From Mesobacillus subterraneus (GTDB lineage: Bacteria > Bacillota > Bacilli > Bacillales > Cytobacillaceae), in the NCBI RefSeq assembly GCF_003937825.1, contig NZ_RSFW01000001.1, positions 19,384 to 83,383 on the forward strand: a DNA stretch of 64,000 nt. The letters are read 5' to 3'. The notes beneath the pieces were generated by a model. It ran no database searches, was not told the DNA's origin, and worked only from the letters and a program-made list of their open reading frames with translations. Below are positions 11,550 through 19,988 of the stretch, in pieces (within the stretch, counting starts at the first letter, position 1; each line of letters begins with the position of its first letter). The translations under genes and the position numbers were made by a program.

Positions 11550-12620
11550 TCATTTTCCATATACCTCTTCTCGCAGATGAAATCCATCTGCAATAATTGT
11601 ATCATCCATATTATTTTTATCTACAGCAATTGGCGCAAGGAGGAGGGATGGTATCTCTAATTTTCCGTTATTCATCTTTCTATTCGTTGTAATGGTCTCT
11701 CCCTTTGCCATTTTGATAGCTGCTCTTGCTGCTTCGTATGCTAATGTCTTAATAGGTTTGTAAATAGTCAATGCTTGAGTTCCTTGCACAATGCGCTGAG
11801 CTGCTGCTAAGTCTGCATCTTGTCCGGCAACTGGGATTTTTTCCGCAAGCCCTTGCGCTTCAAGAGCTTTTATGACTCCGCCTGCTGTCCCATCGTTTGC
11901 AGCAATGACAGCATCTATCTCGTTATGATTAATTGCCAGGGCAGCTTCCATATTGGCATGAGCATTTTCAGGAGTCCAATTTTCAGTCCACTGATCATAC
12001 ACAATTTGTATGTCACCCCTATCTATGAACGGCTGGAGGACATTAAAAACTCCCTTTTTTAATAAATGGGCATTGTTGTCTGTATTTGCCCCGCCGATAT
12101 ATGCATACTTCCCTTTTGGAACTAATTTTGTGATCGCCTGCGCCTGGAGTTCTCCAACTAACTCATTGTCAAAAGAGATGTATAAATCTACAGAAGAATT
12201 TTTCACTAAACGGTCATAAGATATAACTTTAATGCCCGCAGAATGGGCTTTGTTGATGATGGTTGCTACAGCCTCCGCGTTATGCGGAACGATTACCAGC
12301 AAATCCACTCCCTCGCTAATCAACGTCTCTGCCTGCACAATCTGCAAAGCATCGTCACCCTTTGCTTCGCGTATCACGACTTCCGCCCCTAATGACTCTA
12401 CCGCTTCTTTAAAAAACTCCCTATCTCTCGGCCACCGTTCCTCTTCTAACGTATCCATCGAAAATCCAATTTTAAGCTTGTCTTCATGATCAATAACTCT
12501 TTCATTCTCTGATTCTTTGTTCTCTTTCTGTACTGGAGACACTCCTTCTTCGCAAGCCGCCAATAACATTAGAAGGAAGATAAGATTCAATAAACCAACT
12601 TTCCTTAACTTTGTTACCAT
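11550..12620 (-). CDS. XylF-like sugar-binding lipoprotein
   Basis: This 356-residue periplasmic-type binding protein (Peripla_BP_4) has a lipoprotein signal ending LLAAC at Cys23. Segments GFSMDTLEEERWPRDREFF, IVPHNAEAV, VISYDRLVKN, YIGGANTDNNAHL and GQDADLAAAQ match the XylF/ChvE group binding xylose-type monosaccharides. It would feed an ABC importer from the outer face of the membrane. No ATPase or permease is adjacent; the nearest is the ChvE-type system at 17-21 kb, so it may be an alternative receptor for it (inference). A 245-bp mobile-element-like repeat separates it from the response regulator upstream. Confidence 0.9.
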   Translation of the reverse strand: MVTKLRKVGLLNLIFLLMLLAACEEGVSPVQKENKESENERVIDHEDKLKIGFSMDTLEEERWPRDREFFKEAVESLGAEVVIREAKGDDALQIVQAETLISEGVDLLVIVPHNAEAVATIINKAHSAGIKVISYDRLVKNSSVDLYISFDNELVGELQAQAITKLVPKGKYAYIGGANTDNNAHLLKKGVFNVLQPFIDRGDIQIVYDQWTENWTPENAHANMEAALAINHNEIDAVIAANDGTAGGVIKALEAQGLAEKIPVAGQDADLAAAQRIVQGTQALTIYKPIKTLAYEAARAAIKMAKGETITTNRKMNNGKLEIPSLLLAPIAVDKNNMDDTIIADGFHLREEVYGK

Positions 12621-12698
12621 CGCTTCTCCTCCCTTCCCTGTGGAACTTCTATATAGCTTTGAACTCTTTTCAAAAAGATTGTAGTTTTTATAGGAAGA

Positions 12699-12943
12699 CT
12701 CTGTTAAAGTTGGCTGTTGATTTTCGTTCCAGGCGCTTCGCTTTCCGCGGGGCTGGCGGTGAGCCTCCTCGTCGCTATTCGCTCCTGCGGGGTCTCACCT
12801 GTCCAGCTGATCCCGCAGGACATTGTTTTAGCTTCTTGAACCTGCCCACGCACGATGGAAATGCGTTAGCATTTTCGGAGGAGTCTGCGCGCCTTCCACT
12901 ACAATCAACAGGGTTGTAAAAATCACCTTGAGCTTTAACAGAG
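12699..12943. repeat. 245-bp MITE-like interspersed element with terminal inverted repeats
   Basis: The perfect 11-bp terminal inverted repeats are CTCTGTTAAAG (12699-12709) and CTTTAACAGAG (12933-12943). A second inner inverted pair is CTGTTGATT (12714-12722) and AATCAACAG (12903-12911). The interior is unusually GC-rich for this genome, with runs such as GGCGCTTCGCTTTCCGCGGG. It has no credible coding frame. The layout is that of a non-autonomous element, and I recall closely similar units in many Bacillus genomes. A 64-bp remnant of its right end lies at 48059-48122. Confidence 0.85.
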
Positions 12944-12958
12944 CCTTCAGGAAAGACA

Positions 12959-14497
12959 CTACTCTTTAATTCCAAGCAGTGTTTTTCGATATTCCCTTGG
13001 CGTTACATTGCACATCTTTTTAAATACTTTGCTAAAATAGTTTGGTTCATGATATCCAACTTCTATTGTAATTTCCTTAATGCTTTTCTCCGGTTCTGCT
13101 AACATTTTCTTTGCTTTTTCAATCCGGCACTCAGTTAAAAAGTCAATGTAATTAATCCCTAGTTTTTCTTTAAACATTTTACTGATATAAATGGGGCTTA
13201 AACCAACTTTATTACTAAGTGTTTCTAACGAAATATTCTGTTGGGAGTTTTCCATGATATATTGTTTAATCCGATAAATTGTATCCGCTTCCAAACTAAT
13301 GTAATGTCTATCATAAGAATCCTTAATATCCATTAGCAGATTGCCAGTTTCAGAACGTAATTGACGGTAATTTTGCGTCTGGTAATTGTAAATCGGGGTT
13401 GCTGTCTCAATCCCCAAATCGTTAATAATCGACCAGATTGACCATAGTGCTTCTAATACGAATTGTTGTGCTTGCTGGATTTCAATTCCTTCCATCTCGT
13501 AAGCTTGGATAAGGTGGCTAATGTTTGTTTTAATTTGATCCCACTGCCCAAGACGCACCTGGTCGGAAAGATCTTTTTTTAAGTACTTCGCCTGTTGCCA
13601 GCTGCCTGTTTCATTCAATACAGGTATATCTTGATAAATCCGATATTTTACCGGAAGTGTCCTATTGCTCGATGCAATGATTGCCTCTTGATAGGATTGA
13701 CGAATATTCTCTAATGAACCGCACTCATTCCCTATTCCAATGAACCAACCCGCTTGCTGCTCCCTGTTTACTGCTAATAAAATATCTCTTGCCAGAGAAG
13801 TTGCTTGCGATCGATAGGATTGGCCGTTTCTGAAGATAATAATCGGCAGCTGGCCATCGTAAAGAGCACCCATCCATCCACTTCTCGTTTTCCTGACTTT
13901 TTCTTTAATCCGTGAGTAAAGATGTTCCATTCCATCTGGTACAATCACATTCATGACGAATACCTGACCTGTGGATTGAATATCGAGCATCTCCATTAGC
14001 ATATTTAAGTGAACTTCGTGTACATGATCAAATAGCAGCTGCGTTACAACATCTGTTTCAACGAGAGCTAATGTCCTTTGAAGCATTTCCCGTTGCAAGC
14101 TGCTTTCTGCTTGTAACTCCCTCTCGTTTTCTATTTCTTTCAATACCTTTCCAACCGTTGCTCTAATTTCACTCACCTTGCTCGGCTTTAAGATATAATC
14201 TTTGGCTCCAAGCTTCAAGGCTGACTGCACATAATTAAACGTATCATATGCTGTTACCATGATGAATTTAGTATGAGGAAATTCAGCAAGAATCTGCTCT
14301 ACGGCTTCCAGGCCGTTCATGCCAGGCATTTGGATATCCATTAATACGAGATCTGGTTTAAAGCTTGCCGCTAATTCTACCGCTCTATTCCCATTATTGG
14401 CTTGTTCAACAATCAGGTCCGGGAACGCCCTGTTTAAAATGGCTTCCATCCCTTCCCGTTCTATTTGTTCATCATCCACAATTAAAAGTTTAATCAT
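12959..14497 (-). CDS. Response regulator with AraC-type DNA-binding domain (YesN-like)
   Basis: This 512-residue regulator has an N-terminal receiver domain (acidic pocket VDDE, phosphoacceptor Asp54 in VLMDIQMPG) and a long middle region. It ends with an AraC-type double helix-turn-helix (ISLETLSNKVGLSPIYISKM to EVGYHEPNYFSKVFKK). It starts inside the end of the kinase gene (8-bp overlap), so the two are co-translated. With the binding protein and kinase upstream it forms a three-component sugar-sensing operon. The probable target is the ABC transporter operon at 17-21 kb, by analogy with XylFII-LytS-YesN in Clostridium beijerinckii. Confidence 0.9.
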   Translation of the reverse strand: MIKLLIVDDEQIEREGMEAILNRAFPDLIVEQANNGNRAVELAASFKPDLVLMDIQMPGMNGLEAVEQILAEFPHTKFIMVTAYDTFNYVQSALKLGAKDYILKPSKVSEIRATVGKVLKEIENERELQAESSLQREMLQRTLALVETDVVTQLLFDHVHEVHLNMLMEMLDIQSTGQVFVMNVIVPDGMEHLYSRIKEKVRKTRSGWMGALYDGQLPIIIFRNGQSYRSQATSLARDILLAVNREQQAGWFIGIGNECGSLENIRQSYQEAIIASSNRTLPVKYRIYQDIPVLNETGSWQQAKYLKKDLSDQVRLGQWDQIKTNISHLIQAYEMEGIEIQQAQQFVLEALWSIWSIINDLGIETATPIYNYQTQNYRQLRSETGNLLMDIKDSYDRHYISLEADTIYRIKQYIMENSQQNISLETLSNKVGLSPIYISKMFKEKLGINYIDFLTECRIEKAKKMLAEPEKSIKEITIEVGYHEPNYFSKVFKKMCNVTPREYRKTLLGIKE

Positions 14498-15929
14498 GCA
14501 TCTCGCCTCTTTGTTTCGGAATTTTTAATAGAACGGCCGTGCCGCTGCCCAATGAGCTTTCAATATGAATGACGTCATCCCTGTCATAAAAAAGACGCAG
14601 ACGTTTTACAACATTGCTGAAACCTATTCCTGTTGAATGTCCTGCTGTTTTCACTTGACGTTCCATTAAAATTTGGGTGATGTTCTCTTCAGACATGCCT
14701 ATTCCGTCATCTTCGATTTGAACTGCCACATATTCATTAAGGTCCTTCACACGAATTGTGATGACACCCCCGTTAATATTAGGCTCTATTGCATGGATGA
14801 CAGCATTTTCAATAATCGGCTGCAGGGTGAGTGCGGGAATATCAATATCTAAGCATGAGTCATCAATATCCAACTTCAGTTGAAGCCGATCCGTAAAGCG
14901 GGCCTTTTGAATCTGCATATATTGATTGACAACCATCAATTCATCCTTCAATGTAACGGACCGGTCAATTTGCTTTAAATTGTAACGCAAAAGATCTGCC
15001 ACGCTGACGAGCAAATCACTAATTTCTTCAGAACCTTCTAAATACGCTTTTTTCGATAGTGTATTAAGTGTATTAAATAAGAAATGCGGATTCATTTGGC
15101 TTTGCAGACTGCGAAAATGGCTTTCCTGCAGCAAAATTTTGTTCTGCTGCAGCTCGTGTTCCAGCTTTGCTTTTTCCTTTATTTGCTGAATTAAATTATT
15201 GATGTTCGTACGCATATGATCAAATGTTTTAGCAAGAAAGGCAATTTCATCATTCGATTTGACTGTTATTTCATTATCGAATCTTCCTTTCGCCAATTCA
15301 CTTGCAGCCTTTGTTAACTGTTGAACTGGTCTTGTGATGCTTAAGGAAAACCAATAAGTAGCCAATAATAGCAATAAGGATGTTAATAAAACCATCCATA
15401 TGGCAAGCTTCACTAATTCAATTGATTGCTCCATGATGCCGCGATAAAATGGCTCATGTGTTTTGAGTTCCATATCGATCAAGGTGAGTGTCATTTCGGA
15501 AATATAGTTACTGATCCGTGTAGTTTCTGCAAGGTCTTTTACCGCTGCCTCGGAATCTCGTTCCAGTCCCATTAATCTGTCTATTGTTTCAATTAAACTG
15601 CCCATTAAATGAATGTAATTCGTTAATGTAAAATCATTTACTTCATTTCTCACCTTAAATACTTCATATCTGGAAGTTTCCAGTGCCTTTTTACTGCCCT
15701 CTAATTTTTTTAAGTTTTCTGGTGTCGACTGGTTCATATAGTTATTCAAGTCTGTAATTACTTGATTACTAGACCGCGAAACATCACTTAAAATTAAGTA
15801 TCTGTTTAAAATGTCATTATATTTCACTTGTGTTTTATAGTTGTAGAATGTCAGTGCAATCCAAATGATGGACATAATGACAATGACTATAGTTGTAAAT
15901 GTTAGTATTTTCCTTCTGATGCTATTCAT
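14490..15929 (-). CDS. Membrane sensor histidine kinase (YesM/LytS type)
   Basis: This 479-residue kinase has membrane segments at about residues 12-30 and 172-196 bracketing an extracellular helical domain. These are followed by a HAMP domain (~197-250), a His_kinase domain with phosphoacceptor His282 in QMNPHFLFNTLN, and an ATPase domain with DDGIGMS and GIGFSNVVKRL. It overlaps both neighbours by 8 bp (ATGAATAG and ATGATTAA). The upstream gene encodes a membrane-anchored sugar-binding protein that probably presents the signal to its outer domain. The stimulus is inferred, not seen. Confidence 0.92.
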   Translation of the reverse strand: MNSIRRKILTFTTIVIVIMSIIWIALTFYNYKTQVKYNDILNRYLILSDVSRSSNQVITDLNNYMNQSTPENLKKLEGSKKALETSRYEVFKVRNEVNDFTLTNYIHLMGSLIETIDRLMGLERDSEAAVKDLAETTRISNYISEMTLTLIDMELKTHEPFYRGIMEQSIELVKLAIWMVLLTSLLLLLATYWFSLSITRPVQQLTKAASELAKGRFDNEITVKSNDEIAFLAKTFDHMRTNINNLIQQIKEKAKLEHELQQNKILLQESHFRSLQSQMNPHFLFNTLNTLSKKAYLEGSEEISDLLVSVADLLRYNLKQIDRSVTLKDELMVVNQYMQIQKARFTDRLQLKLDIDDSCLDIDIPALTLQPIIENAVIHAIEPNINGGVITIRVKDLNEYVAVQIEDDGIGMSEENITQILMERQVKTAGHSTGIGFSNVVKRLRLFYDRDDVIHIESSLGSGTAVLLKIPKQRGEMHD

Positions 15930-16899
15930 TTCTTTTGTCCTTCAATATGCGTATGTTTGTGAAGTAACCATTAATATCAAGCGGGACTGTTTCCCCGTTC
16001 AGCCATTTAACAAGTTGTTGTACACTGACTTCTCCCATTGTTTCTGGATCTTGCTCGAGGACTCCATCAATCTTGCCTTCTTCAAAGAGCGGTAACGATT
16101 CTGGACCATCATCAAAGGTATAGATAAAATACGGTTCAACTTGGGATCGCTTCCCTATTTCCTGTACCATTGGCCCAATCATCTTCGCGTTTACCGCGAT
16201 AAATCCATTCACATCCGGCATTTGATTTAACTGGTCTCTCATCGTGGTGGTGACTTGATCTTTTGACTCTGCTGTTTCCGCATTATGTATCTTAATATTT
16301 GGATACACTCTCAAAGTGTCATAGATGCCCTTTAATCTCTCATTATGGTAATGCTCTTTCTGCTCGTCAGAAAGGAGAACAACCTTCCCTTCCGTTCCCA
16401 TATCTTTCAACAGCTGCCTTGCTATTAAACCTCCAGCACGATACTGATCGGAACCAACGTATGTTCTTCTTAAACTTTCCTTCATTGGCACATCATTAGC
16501 TACTGTGATAATCGGAATTCCATTAAACGCAGCCTTTACTTTTGTGAGCTCTTTAAACTCGTCTGTATCAAGTCCCTGTATGATGATTCCATCCACTTTG
16601 GAATGAATAGCCAGTTCTAACTTTTTTAAAAATTGTTCTGAATTATTGCTATAGCTTCCCCAAATTTCCAGGCTGGCTCCTTCTTTCAATGCCTGTCTGG
16701 ATGCTCCCTTGCCAACCTTATTCCAAAATGTAGTGTCCATGTCTCTCGTGATGAGAACTAAGCGATAGCGTGAGTCTGTTTGCTTTTTTGCTTTAGGTAA
16801 AGCGATATCATTACTAAAGACAATGTTGGCTGATATGAAAATGAGATAACAAAGGGAGACAAATACAAGACCCAATAGGACATACATAGACTTTTTCAT
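15922..16899 (-). CDS. Membrane-anchored sugar-binding sensor protein (XylFII-like)
   Basis: This 325-residue Peripla_BP_4 protein has an uncleaved-looking N-terminal membrane segment (residues ~5-27, no lipobox cysteine). Binding-fold segments include LVLITRDMDTTFWNKVGKG, GIIIQGLDTDEF and TYVGSDQYRAGGLIARQLL. It opens a three-gene operon with a histidine kinase and response regulator, each overlapping by 8 bp. That arrangement matches ligand-binding co-receptors such as XylFII, where a sugar-loaded binding protein activates the kinase. The start ATG follows GGGGAGGAGG. Its ligand is probably a monosaccharide; it is not likely to be a transport subunit. Confidence 0.85.
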   Translation of the reverse strand: MKKSMYVLLGLVFVSLCYLIFISANIVFSNDIALPKAKKQTDSRYRLVLITRDMDTTFWNKVGKGASRQALKEGASLEIWGSYSNNSEQFLKKLELAIHSKVDGIIIQGLDTDEFKELTKVKAAFNGIPIITVANDVPMKESLRRTYVGSDQYRAGGLIARQLLKDMGTEGKVVLLSDEQKEHYHNERLKGIYDTLRVYPNIKIHNAETAESKDQVTTTMRDQLNQMPDVNGFIAVNAKMIGPMVQEIGKRSQVEPYFIYTFDDGPESLPLFEEGKIDGVLEQDPETMGEVSVQQLVKWLNGETVPLDINGYFTNIRILKDKRNE

Positions 16900-17000
16900 A
16901 TTTGCCTCCTCCCCTTTTACTTTAACCGTTTGATGTTATTTAACTTGATTCTATCAGCCTCGCTATTAAACTGCATTATAATTAAAGGTTATTATGCAAG

Positions 17001-17118
17001 AAAAGCGCAAGCGCCTTGCTTTGCCCCGACAAGCGCTGGAGGGCCGACCGGTGAAGTCGTTCTTTGACTTCATTGGGCGGACTGAAGCGACTCGAGGGGT
17101 TAGGCGCTGGAGCTAGAC
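17001..17118. repeat. ~118-bp interspersed element with imperfect terminal inverted repeats
   Basis: The left end AGCGCAAGCGCCT (17004-17016) and right end AGGCGCTGGAGCT (17102-17114) are inverted repeats matching at 11 of 13 positions. The interior carries a GAAGTCG...CGACTTC-like stem and GC-rich blocks. I recall near-identical units scattered in Bacillus genomes. It sits between the sensing operon and the transporter operon. Confidence 0.8.
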
Positions 17119-17154
17119 AATTCTCGATGTGAATTTTATTTTCTTATATGTCAA

Positions 17155-17193
17155 AAAAGGCTTCCCCAATCATCTTGGTGAAAGCCCGCTAAA
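17155..17193 (-). terminator. Terminator of the sugar ABC transporter operon
   Basis: On the minus strand GGCTTTCACC pairs imperfectly with GGGGAAGCC and is followed by TTTTTTGA, directly after the permease stop codon. Confidence 0.65.
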
Positions 17194-17201
17194 AGAGGCG
17201 G

Positions 17202-18377
17202 TTAGTGTCCTTTTCTTCTTGTCATAACGTCGAAGATTACAGCTAAGGCTAAAACGCCACCCTTAATCATATATTGATAGGAAATCCCTACACCCAGCAA
17301 GTTCATCCCGCTCGTTAAGGACGCCATTACGATCGCTCCGATGATGGCCCCTGTCACTTTACCTACCCCGCCTGCCGCAGATACACCGCCCACGTATGCT
17401 GCTGCGATGGCATCAAGTTCGAATAGGGTTCCAGCAGTTGTAGTTGCTGATTGAAGGCGAGAAGTAAATAGAATACCTGATAAAGCTGACAGCAAACCCA
17501 TTGAACCGAATACAATGAACGTGATCTTGTTAACGTTGATCCCGCTTAAATGTGCGGCTTCCGGATTACTGCCGACTGCATAAATATGTCTTCCCATTAC
17601 TGTCTTCGTTGTCAAGAAATGATAGACAAGCACAACTAATAAGATAATCATCACTGTCCAGGAGAAGCCATTATAGCCAGCTAAGATCCAGGTGATTGCC
17701 GCGATGATAGCCGAAACGAACACAAGCTGCAAGATGAAGATCTGCTTTGAAACCACTTCAAAATTGTACTTAATTTTGTTCCGGCGATTGGATATGGCAC
17801 TTAGGTTGTAAAATATTATTCCAAGTACACCAATCAATAAAGAAAGCAAGTGTAGCCCGCTAATTTGCATAATAGATGGAATGTACCCATTTCCTATTGC
17901 ATTAAATGCATCATTTTGAACGATAATCGTTCCAGACTTTTCTGTTACTTGCAGAATCGCACCGCGATAAATCAACCAGCCTGCCAGTGTTGCTACAAAG
18001 GCAGGAATCCCTATTTTTGCAACAAGAAAGCCCGTAAACAATCCAGCAATCGTTCCAAGTATCAAAATAACCGGAATCACAATATAAACAGGTAAACCAT
18101 GCTGCATTAGAAGAATGGCCGCAATGGCTCCAAGAAAGCCTGCTAAAAACCCAATCGATAAGTCAATATGCCGAATGACAATGACCAGCATAACACCGAC
18201 AGCAAGAACCGCAATATAGCCGGCAGAATCTAGTAAGTTACTAATATTGCGAGAAGAAATAAATAAGCCATCTGTTAAAATTGTAAAGATGAGAAAGATG
18301 ACAAACAAGGCAATGTACATCCCGTAATCACGAATATTTTTACTGATTAACGTTTTCACGTCATTTATTAAAGTCAT
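17202..18377 (-). CDS. Multiple-monosaccharide ABC transporter permease (GguB/XylH type)
   Basis: This 391-residue BPD_transp_2-family permease has about 10 membrane segments. The signature regions are VGVMLVIVIRHIDLSIGFLAGF near residue 60, IPAFVATLAGWLIYRGA, GSNPEAAHLSGINVNK (the coupling loop, near 275) and AAYVGGVSAAGGVGKV. It forms the membrane channel for the ATPase and ChvE-type binding protein encoded just upstream. The three genes are consecutive and co-oriented. The length and loop sequence favour the GguB/MmsB branch over classical XylH. Confidence 0.92.
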   Translation of the reverse strand: MTLINDVKTLISKNIRDYGMYIALFVIFLIFTILTDGLFISSRNISNLLDSAGYIAVLAVGVMLVIVIRHIDLSIGFLAGFLGAIAAILLMQHGLPVYIVIPVILILGTIAGLFTGFLVAKIGIPAFVATLAGWLIYRGAILQVTEKSGTIIVQNDAFNAIGNGYIPSIMQISGLHLLSLLIGVLGIIFYNLSAISNRRNKIKYNFEVVSKQIFILQLVFVSAIIAAITWILAGYNGFSWTVMIILLVVLVYHFLTTKTVMGRHIYAVGSNPEAAHLSGINVNKITFIVFGSMGLLSALSGILFTSRLQSATTTAGTLFELDAIAAAYVGGVSAAGGVGKVTGAIIGAIVMASLTSGMNLLGVGISYQYMIKGGVLALAVIFDVMTRRKGH

Positions 18378-18389
18378 TGGTTTAGCCTC

Positions 18390-19910
18390 CTATTGTGTTG
18401 CAAGTTGCATTATTTTTTCCTGGTCGGCTTTTTCTATTGGCAATTCGCCTTTGATTTCTCCTTCGGCCATGACATAAACTCTGTCACTCATTCCCAATAC
18501 TTCACCAAGCTCAGAAGAAATCATGATGATACTCATTCCCTCTTCAATCAGCTTGTTCATCACCGTATAAATTTCAAATTTAGCGCCCACGTCAATCCCT
18601 CGGGTAGGCTCATCTAATATTAGGAGTTTAGGGCCAACAAACAGCCACTTGCCTAGCGAAACTTTTTGCTGGTTACCACCGCTTAATTTGCCAACAAGCT
18701 GTTCTAAAGAAGAGGCTTTGATGTGCAATGAAGTTTTATAGCCATCTGCTACTTTAATCTCTTCATTGTCGTTGATGACTCCGTTGGCAGAAATTCCTTG
18801 TAAATTCGCGGCAGAAATGTTGCTTTTAATATCCTGCAGTAAAAACAACCCATCCCCTTTACGATCCTCAGTAACATACGCAATTCCAGCTTTAATGGCC
18901 TCACTAGTATGTTTCAAAGCTTTTGGCATTCCATCCAGCAGTAAGTCACCTTGCAGCTTATAAGCTTTTGCGTTACCAAAGATACTTAGGGCAAGTTCCG
19001 TTCGGCCAGAGCCCATTAAGCCTGCCAAACCAATAATTTCACCTTTTTTAACATATAAATTTGCATTCTTCACTACATGTCTGCCAAGCTTTTGGTCATA
19101 CGCAGACCAATTCTTTAACTCAAGTACCTTTTCTTCATACGACTTCTTCGCGCGTTTCGGATAAATATCCTGAATTTCACGTCCAACCATATTTTTTATA
19201 ATCGTATTTTCTGTTATCTCACCTTTGGAAGCATCAAGGGTTCTGATCGTTTGCCCATCGCGAATAACAGTCGCGCTATCTGCTATTGAAATGACTTCCT
19301 TCAACTTATGGGAAATCATAATGCAGGTAATCCCTTGTTTTCTGAGTTCGTCCAGTAAGTTTAATAAATTCTCACTGTCGTCCTCATTTAAAGCTGCAGT
19401 CGGTTCATCGAGAATGAGAAGCTTTACGTCTTTACTTAACGCTTTGGCAATTTCGATTAACTGACGTTTCCCTACTCCTAAATCTTTCACAAGTGTCTCC
19501 GGGTTAACGTCAAGATTAACTTTCTCAAGCAGTTTTTTTGCTTCAACAATCGTCTCATTCCAGTCAATAAAAGCCCCTTGCTTGATTTCATTGCCAGCAA
19601 ATATATTTTCATAAACTGTGAGATCAGGAAATAACGCTAGCTCCTGGTAAATGATAACGATACCAGCATTTACACTATCGGTAATCTTATTAAATTGCTG
19701 TACCTTACCTTCGTAAACAATATCCCCTTCATAAGTCCCGTAAGGATAAACCCCGCTAAGCACTTTCATCAGAGTCGATTTCCCAGCCCCATTTTCTCCG
19801 ACCAGGCAGTGGATTTCACCCTTCTTCACTTTGAAATTGACATTGTCGAGCGCCTTGACTCCTGTGAATTCCTTCGAAATCTGCTTCATCTCCAGAATAT
19901 ATTCGCTCAT
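18390..19910 (-). CDS. Multiple-monosaccharide ABC transporter ATP-binding protein (GguA/XylG type)
   Basis: This 506-residue protein contains two tandem ABC domains, as usual for sugar importers of the CUT2 class. The first has Walker A GENGAGKSTLMK and signature GVGKRQLIEIAKAL; the second has signature LSGGNQQKVSLGKW and Walker B LLILDEPTRGID. The ATG at 19910 is chosen because GGAGGG lies seven bases upstream; earlier in-frame starts are too close to it. It lies 12 bp before the permease gene. It powers sugar import at the inner membrane face. Confidence 0.94.
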   Translation of the reverse strand: MSEYILEMKQISKEFTGVKALDNVNFKVKKGEIHCLVGENGAGKSTLMKVLSGVYPYGTYEGDIVYEGKVQQFNKITDSVNAGIVIIYQELALFPDLTVYENIFAGNEIKQGAFIDWNETIVEAKKLLEKVNLDVNPETLVKDLGVGKRQLIEIAKALSKDVKLLILDEPTAALNEDDSENLLNLLDELRKQGITCIMISHKLKEVISIADSATVIRDGQTIRTLDASKGEITENTIIKNMVGREIQDIYPKRAKKSYEEKVLELKNWSAYDQKLGRHVVKNANLYVKKGEIIGLAGLMGSGRTELALSIFGNAKAYKLQGDLLLDGMPKALKHTSEAIKAGIAYVTEDRKGDGLFLLQDIKSNISAANLQGISANGVINDNEEIKVADGYKTSLHIKASSLEQLVGKLSGGNQQKVSLGKWLFVGPKLLILDEPTRGIDVGAKFEIYTVMNKLIEEGMSIIMISSELGEVLGMSDRVYVMAEGEIKGELPIEKADQEKIMQLATQ

Positions 19911-19942
19911 CCTCATTCCCTCCAACCAAACAGCTATAATAA

Positions 19943-19979
19943 CTGCGTGATCGCAATCTAATTGAATACGATCACGCAG
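19943..19979 (-). promoter_or_regulatory. Perfect 11-bp intercistronic stem between the binding-protein and ATPase genes
   Basis: CTGCGTGATCG (19943-19953) pairs perfectly with CGATCACGCAG (19969-19979) over a 15-base loop, nine bases past the binding-protein stop codon. No T-run follows on the minus strand. It more likely blocks 3' exonucleases or partially attenuates, giving excess binding protein over ATPase and permease. Confidence 0.6.
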
Positions 19980-19988
19980 CTCTACTTT

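Noticed and set aside
12611..12919. 102-residue plus-strand frame spanning the 245-bp element
   Set aside because: It runs through the inverted-repeat element and has arginine-rich, repeat-derived composition.
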